From the NCBI GenBank assembly GCA_030068145.1, contig JAPJBO010000626.1, positions 1 to 64,000 on the forward strand: a DNA stretch of 64,000 nt, in the 5' to 3' direction. Below are positions 59,200 through 64,000 of the stretch, piece by piece; within the stretch, counting starts at the first letter, position 1; every line of letters begins with the position of its first letter. This stretch comes from Diplonema papillatum (lineage: Eukaryota; Euglenozoa; Diplonemea; Diplonemida; Diplonemidae). The notes under the pieces were generated by a model. That model made no database searches and had not been told where the DNA came from. It worked only from the letters and a program-made list of their open reading frames with translations. The position numbers were made by a program, and so were the translations under genes.

Positions 59200-60330
59200 A
59201 TGGAGTTGCACGAGCCGACCGGAGGAAGGGGTCAGCACAAGCCCCAGGAAGCCAAGCCAGTGCGAGAGGCCAGAAGACGCCAGCTCCAATTCCCCGGGGA
59301 CGCGGGGGTTCCTGCCGGGCTAGGCGGGGCAGACCAGGTCGTCCCCGCCGCCTCGTGCGGCGAGGGCGACCCGGTGGGTCCTGCCGCGCCCCACAGGGAG
59401 GCCGCCCCGGTCGCAGCCGGCGCAGCTCGCGACGCGGCAGACCAGGCCGGTTCCCCCGACGCTATCGAGGGGGCCGACCGGGTAGAACCCGCCGGCAGGG
59501 CAGCCGACGCCCAGACCGCGGAGCGTAAGCTCCGGCGGGAGCGTCGTCGGTTCCGTCACGCCGCGGACCTGGCTGCGAGCGGATCCTCGGCTGCCGAGCC
59601 TTTCCCGGACTCCGACGAGTCGGACTCTGATGGTGAATCGGAGTCGGGCGACGTGGGGGGCCGCGGCGGAGGCGACGATCGCGACGGGGGTGACAGGAGC
59701 GGCCCGGGCTCCGGCAACGGGGGGCCCGGGGGCGACGTGTCGCTGGCGGGCCAGCCGGCGAGCGACGCGCCGGACGCGAGCGCCGAACCCGGCCAACCGG
59801 AGGCACCCTCGGAGGCCGGCCTCGGGAACGGGTCGGCCACGAACGGCAGGTCCGGCCTGGCCGCGGCCCCAGCGGAAGTCAGCCCCAGAGAGGGGGGCGC
59901 CGGAACTGGCTTGCCGCCGGTCGCGGGGGCCGGGCCTGCCCGGAACGGCCCGTCCCCGGGGGTCGGGCCCGGCACTCCAGGGGCCGGCTTGGTCCCCGGC
60001 GACAAGCGCCCTGCGTCGCGCTCGCCGGTCGACACGCCGGCGGCCAGGCGCCGCAAGCAGCCCCACAGCGCCGAAGACCCCCTCGCCGGGTGGGAGACGC
60101 CCCCTTCGGGCCTAGCATGGGGCACTCCGTCGGAAGCGTCGTTCCCGACAGGCAGTGCCTGGGGGGGGCGCACCTCCCGTGCCCCAGTCCTCCCGCCCCG
60201 GGGCCGGGGGGGCCGTCAGAGTCGGCGACCCCCGCCGCTGGGCCGGGCGGCAACGCTCACACCCCGGCGGGGGCAGCCTGCTCGCCGGACCCGCGCCCAC
60301 CCGTCAGCCAAGCTTGTCAGAGCTTGCTGA
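59200..60330 (+). CDS. Disordered Pro/Gly/Ala-rich ORF, 376 aa
   Basis: The ATG at 59200 follows TTGTTTTCAG, which resembles a splice acceptor; a donor-like GTAAGT lies at about 59165. The product is low-complexity: PVREARRRQLQFP, acidic SDESDSDGESESGD, then Gly/Pro/Ala runs and KRPASRSPVDTPAARRRK, a likely nuclear signal. A second copy of that motif (KRPASRSPVGTPA) occurs in another frame at about 60370-60410, within an overlapping ORF (60090-60692). Together they suggest one longer protein shifted by an indel in a G-run near 60160. No fold is recognised. It is probably part of the same element as the RT downstream. Confidence 0.4.
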   Translation: MELHEPTGGRGQHKPQEAKPVREARRRQLQFPGDAGVPAGLGGADQVVPAASCGEGDPVGPAAPHREAAPVAAGAARDAADQAGSPDAIEGADRVEPAGRAADAQTAERKLRRERRRFRHAADLAASGSSAAEPFPDSDESDSDGESESGDVGGRGGGDDRDGGDRSGPGSGNGGPGGDVSLAGQPASDAPDASAEPGQPEAPSEAGLGNGSATNGRSGLAAAPAEVSPREGGAGTGLPPVAGAGPARNGPSPGVGPGTPGAGLVPGDKRPASRSPVDTPAARRRKQPHSAEDPLAGWETPPSGLAWGTPSEASFPTGSAWGGRTSRAPVLPPRGRGGRQSRRPPPLGRAATLTPRRGQPARRTRAHPSAKLVRAC

Positions 60331-60720
60331 ATGCTGTGTGTGGAACACCGGGGACCCCTGCTAAGCGCCCCGCGTCCCGGTCGCCAGTTGGGACTCCGGC
60401 CTCCGTAGTCAGGCGGAAGTCGTTCGCGGGTATGGGGCGAGGCCGGGGCGCCGGTATAGCGGCGGCGGCCCGGGCCTTGGCCGCTCGGCTGGCGACTGGG
60501 CGGCGCAGCCCTTCGGCCCCTGCTTCGGCCGGCCAAGGGAGAGGCACGGCGGCGAGGCGAAGTCCCCCGGCTTCGTCCTCCGCGTCCTTGACGCCTGTCC
60601 TCTTCCCGGACAGCGTCCGGGCCGCCCATGCCCCAGCGCCCCCGCACGCGCACGTCTCCCTGGGAAGGGGGGGGGACCAGCGCTCTTGTTAAGGATCAGC
60701 CACTTTGGCCGGATGGCCGG

Positions 60721-60945
60721 ATAAACCAGACCCCCCCCCCCAGGGTGCGCACTAAGGGACGTTGCCCCCGTTGCACGTTGCACCCCCCTTTTGGGGGGGG
60801 GGGGGGGGCAGTGCTGACACTACCCTGAGGGCCCCCAACGACTTTGCAAGGGACCCCCCCCCCCCCCCCCCAGGGTGCGCACTAAGGGACGTTGCCCCCG
60901 TTGCACGTTGCACCCCCCTTTTTTTGGGGGGGGGGGTCGTTTTGG
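60721..60945 (+). repeat. Two copies of a C-run / G-run bracketed repeat
   Basis: CAGGGTGCGCACTAAGGGAC and GTTGCCCCCGTTGCACGTTG, each bounded by long C and G runs, at about 60730-60808 and 60859-60940. A partial third copy is near 61511-61570. Long C runs followed by G runs can fold on themselves or form quadruplexes. Confidence 0.9.
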
Positions 60946-62558
60946 GGGCTGTTTTTGGGGTGTTTCCCAGACCCCCCGGTGCCGAGTGGGTACTCCGTTT
61001 CCTCCAGATGAATCCGTTCTCCTCGTTTTCGAAATCGAAACCCACTTTTGCGGAAAAAATGGTCAATCCCCACCAAAATGTTTTCCTGCACTTTTTTGGC
61101 AGGGAAATGTACTTAGCAACTTTTGAGCAAAGTCAGTTTCCCCGAAAACCAAGATTCCTGCAGTGCACTCAAAAATCAGCCAAAATCTGGAAAATTGGCC
61201 CAAAAAGTGAAAATTCGAGCAAATTTGGCCGATTTACCATGTGCTTTCCCCAAAATGCCAATACCCCCCAAAAGCTGTTTTTCAGGCAAATCCGCTGGGA
61301 AACGTACTTTGAGAGTTTCGAAACAACGGCACCAAGAAAACCACGAAAGGGCAGATTTTCCCGGTTTCAGCCTGTGTTTTGCACGTCAAATTTCAGGCCT
61401 CACAGACGGACCGAGGACGGAGTGGAAAGATCCATCGCGAAAGAGCGCGTTTAAGGGGGTCCCCGGAAAAAAGGGTGGGGGGGTCCCCGGCCACCAGGTG
61501 CACCAAACAGGACCCCCCCCCCCCCCTTCCAAATTTAGCAGACGTTGACATTGCCCGTTGCACCCCCCAATCCTTGGTGCGCCCCCTGCCCCCCCCCTGG
61601 TCGGGTTTCGCTCATCCGCGGTTAAATAACCTGGCCTCAGTGGTGCAAGCACCACGCGCTCTTCAAGCCCAAGAAACATTTTCCCCCCGTTGAGACCTGC
61701 CGGCCCTAAAACGGCACAGGACTGGTTCTCCATTGACAAACGCCTTGCTTAAGCTCGGCACCCGGTTGCTTTGGCAACCTGTCACTTTTGTGACGCCACA
61801 AACTTCGTTTCCCGAGACGTTACCATACGGCCCAACCCCCGAACACCAAGAGAGGTACAGTTTGGAAGGGACTGCATGTCAAAGCAGGAAAAGGCATATG
61901 GAAACGCTCAGAACCGATAAAGAACAAAAAAAGTCGTAACCCAACACAGGACGAGAAGGAAGGAGCAGCACCACCAGAACCGAGAAAGAACAAAAAAAGA
62001 AGAATACTACGCACCAAACCCACCACCCTCCCCAACCCGGGCTTCCTTTTTACCCCTGCAAACCCGTGAATAGGTGCTACGGGAGTATCTGGCAACCGCT
62101 GCTTAACAGTGCTCACGTGGGCGGTGTCTTCGGACAGCACCTCGTGATGTTCGCATCACAAAACAAAGAAGACAGTGAAATGGTCGTTACCTGGTCGGGT
62201 TTCGCTCGCGACCGTTTCCTGAACAATCCTTCACTAAATCCGCGGTTAAATAACCTGGCCTCAGTGGTGCAAGCACCACGCGCTCTTCAAACCCAAGAAA
62301 CATTTTCCCCCCTCTACAGTGCAGTTGCCTTGGAGGCTGGGTGGTCAAATTCTCTAAGGTGAAATGGTCAAAATTCCCTGCCAAAAGTGGGCCCACAAAA
62401 ATTTTCCAAAGTGTGGTATTTGGGGTATTTGGGGCAGAAAAAAAAATTTTTTTTTTCTGACCGCCCACCGTGGTGACCTTCGAGTGTGACAGGTAGCGTC
62501 TCCCCCCTCCACAGTGAAAATAGCCTGAGGGGGGGGGCCCGGGGGGGTCAGCCGGCTG
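60946..62558. other. Spacer with two hairpin-bearing repeats
   Basis: No gene is supported. A repeat occurs at 61599-61690 and 62192-62311: GGTCGGGTTTCGCTC, then GTTAAATAACCTGGCCTCAG, the perfect hairpin GTGGTGC-AA-GCACCAC, GCGCTCTTCAA and AAGAAACATTTTCC. The second copy has 29 extra bases near its start. Around 61000-61450 is A-rich DNA with no recognisable product. Confidence 0.7.
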
Positions 62559-64000
62559 ATGGATGGATGGATGGTTCTTAACAAGATGCCTGGGGGGGAC
62601 GACCCCTGCGTTGACGGGGACGTCGAGCGCAACCCGGGGCCGCTGCCGGGCCCCTCGGGGGGCTGCAGCTCCGCGGCCGTCCGCGTCCTCTCGCGAGGGC
62701 GGGGCGGGGACGATCTCTGCGTGGATGGAGACATCCACCCCAACCCAGGGCCGGCAGCCAGCGACGCACAGGACCCGGCCCCCACGGGCGCTGAACCGGC
62801 ACCGGCCAGCACGGGGCCGCCATCGGCCAGTCTGCAGAACGCAGCGGGGTCGCAGAGGGCACCGGCGCCCGTGTGCATCTGCCGCACGACCGGGGAACGG
62901 AGGGGTAGACACCGGATGTGGTGCCCCTGCTCCAAGGCCTACCGGGAAGCCGTGGCTGGCGGGAGGGAGCCGGCGGCGATCCCGCCTCGGACTCCCGCGG
63001 AGCCATCAGGGGGCGCTCCCGGGGCCGCGGGCCTAGACGGCCATCGGGGGGGAGCAATCCCCTTCACGTTCGAAGAGGTTGCGACTGCCGGCATTCGCAC
63101 TCTGGAGCGGGTACCGGCAGCCGCAAAGCCGCAGGTCTCCGCTCTCTTCGAGACCGTCCTCAGGGCAGCCACCGATGACGCCGGGTGGTTGCGGGCGTAC
63201 GCCTTCGCCCCCCTCGTCCTCGCGACCACCCACCGGGGGGGGCGGAAGGCGGTGACGGAGGCCCTCCGCCGCCGCGTCCGCCTTTGGAGGGCCGGGCAGC
63301 TGGACACCCTGTGGGCTGAGGCCCGGGCCGTCTCAGCCGGGAAGGCCGAACGCCGCGCGCGCCGGCGAACCTACCCGGTTGCAGACGACGTCGACAACAG
63401 GCTCGAGCTGCAAACGGACGTCGAGTCCGTGGACGACCTGGACGGGGCCACCGTGCGGCAGGTCCTCCGGCGGGCCCGCGACCGATGTTACTCGCGGGCC
63501 GTCTCTGCGCTTTCCGCGGCGCAGACTGCTCCGGCGGACGACGCCACGCTGGCGGCCCTGATGGAACTGCACCCCCCTGCCCCCGAGCTGCCTGACGACC
63601 GCAGCCTGCGGCCCGTGGCCGTTGCGAAGCCCTCTCCGGGCGTCATCCGCCGGGTGCTGAAGAAGATGCCGAAAGGCACCGCCGCCGGCCCGTCCGGCCT
63701 GTCTGCGCAGCACCTCCTCGACCTGTGGGACGTCTCCGGGTCGTTCAAAGAGGCAGTGGCAGACGCGGTCTGGGCCCTCTCTTCCGGTAGGGTGGCTGCA
63801 GCCGCCCGGCCGTACCTGTTCGGGGCGAGGCTCGTCCCGTTGGTTAAGAAGTCCGGCGGCATCAGGCCCATTGCATGTGGGGAGATCCTGCGCCGGGTGG
63901 CCGGCAAGGTCCTCGCATCCGACCGGGCAATCAAGGACCTGGGGGCGAACGTCCTCCTGCGGAGTGGGCAAGTCGGTGTCAGTGTCAAGGCGGGGGCCGA
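62559..64000 (+). CDS. Reverse-transcriptase ORF with two N-terminal 2A-like motifs (3' end outside window)
   Basis: The frame is open from 62529 and runs off the window (480 codons from the ATG at 62559; other in-frame ATGs at 62571 and 62586). Residues 12-28 read GGDDPCVDGDVERNPGP and residues 49-65 GGDDLCVDGDIHPNPGP. D-x-E-x-NPGP is the 2A ribosome-skipping signature; the first copy is canonical and the second has His for Glu. Then comes a Pro/Ala linker, a small Cys cluster (CIC and CPC, about 100-120), a helical region, and the RT start: KKMPKGTAAGPSGLSAQHL, LFGARLVPLVKKSGGIRPIA and LRRVAGKVL, the fingers of a non-LTR RT. No endonuclease precedes it, so any nuclease would be C-terminal (R2-like) or absent. 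The catalytic DD lies beyond the window. Confidence 0.88.
   Translation, partial: MDGWMVLNKMPGGDDPCVDGDVERNPGPLPGPSGGCSSAAVRVLSRGRGGDDLCVDGDIHPNPGPAASDAQDPAPTGAEPAPASTGPPSASLQNAAGSQRAPAPVCICRTTGERRGRHRMWCPCSKAYREAVAGGREPAAIPPRTPAEPSGGAPGAAGLDGHRGGAIPFTFEEVATAGIRTLERVPAAAKPQVSALFETVLRAATDDAGWLRAYAFAPLVLATTHRGGRKAVTEALRRRVRLWRAGQLDTLWAEARAVSAGKAERRARRRTYPVADDVDNRLELQTDVESVDDLDGATVRQVLRRARDRCYSRAVSALSAAQTAPADDATLAALMELHPPAPELPDDRSLRPVAVAKPSPGVIRRVLKKMPKGTAAGPSGLSAQHLLDLWDVSGSFKEAVADAVWALSSGRVAAAARPYLFGARLVPLVKKSGGIRPIACGEILRRVAGKVLASDRAIKDLGANVLLRSGQVGVSVKAGA

Overview
The window is nuclear DNA from a eukaryote, probably a protist. The evidence is: split genes with long introns and GTATG-type or GTCTGC-type donors; a spliceosomal PRP6 gene; several intact non-LTR retrotransposons (LINEs); abundant minisatellites; and short DNA transposons with inverted ends. 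Coding DNA is GC-rich and the intergenic DNA is a patchwork of repeats. The lineage cannot be fixed from this sequence. A PI3K p101/p84-like regulatory subunit hints at a group near animals, but that is inference.

Layout. 1-8914 is a nearly complete LINE on the minus strand (poly-A tail, long 3' UTR, endonuclease-RT-RNase H ORF2, large ORF1). It stops 174 bp before the start codon of a U5 snRNP PRP6 gene (9089-13067, four exons). A mitochondrial carrier gene (14121-15125) follows, then repeat-rich DNA with a 132-bp (TC)n tract, then a SET-domain gene with a putative membrane anchor (18078 to about 20325). 20.3-23.9 kb holds minisatellites, a SINE-like repeat and a 604-bp inverted-repeat element. 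23891-37966 is a six-exon gene for a PI3K p101-like regulatory subunit that also carries a DEP-like domain. Its last intron (8.4 kb) contains a second LINE, related to the first, which is split by a tyrosine-recombinase (Crypton-like) DNA transposon. 39852-49363 is a five-exon CAMK/SNF1-type protein kinase; its first intron carries a third, different, sense-oriented LINE and later introns carry other transposons. 51103-55011 encodes a long coiled-coil protein built from recently amplified 35- and 28-residue repeats.

The right end holds a 2.95-kb satellite of a 14-bp unit, a tRNA-Lys(CUU) gene with an unusual C33, and a truncated copy (nearly identical apart from one 19-bp deletion) of the PRP6 promoter and first codons. 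After these comes a very GC-rich element. It has a zinc-finger ORF, a disordered ORF, and, running off the window, a reverse-transcriptase ORF whose N-terminus carries two tandem 2A-like (NPGP) ribosome-skipping motifs.

The host genes are functionally unrelated: splicing, mitochondrial transport, methylation, and kinase or lipid-kinase signalling. They are linked only by being heavily invaded by transposons. The most notable items are the tandem-2A RT ORF, the p101-like protein with a DEP-like domain, the three-level nesting of transposons in one intron, a perfect 203-bp triplication inside the recombinase gene, and the recent PRP6 5' duplication whose left edge coincides with a LINE insertion point.
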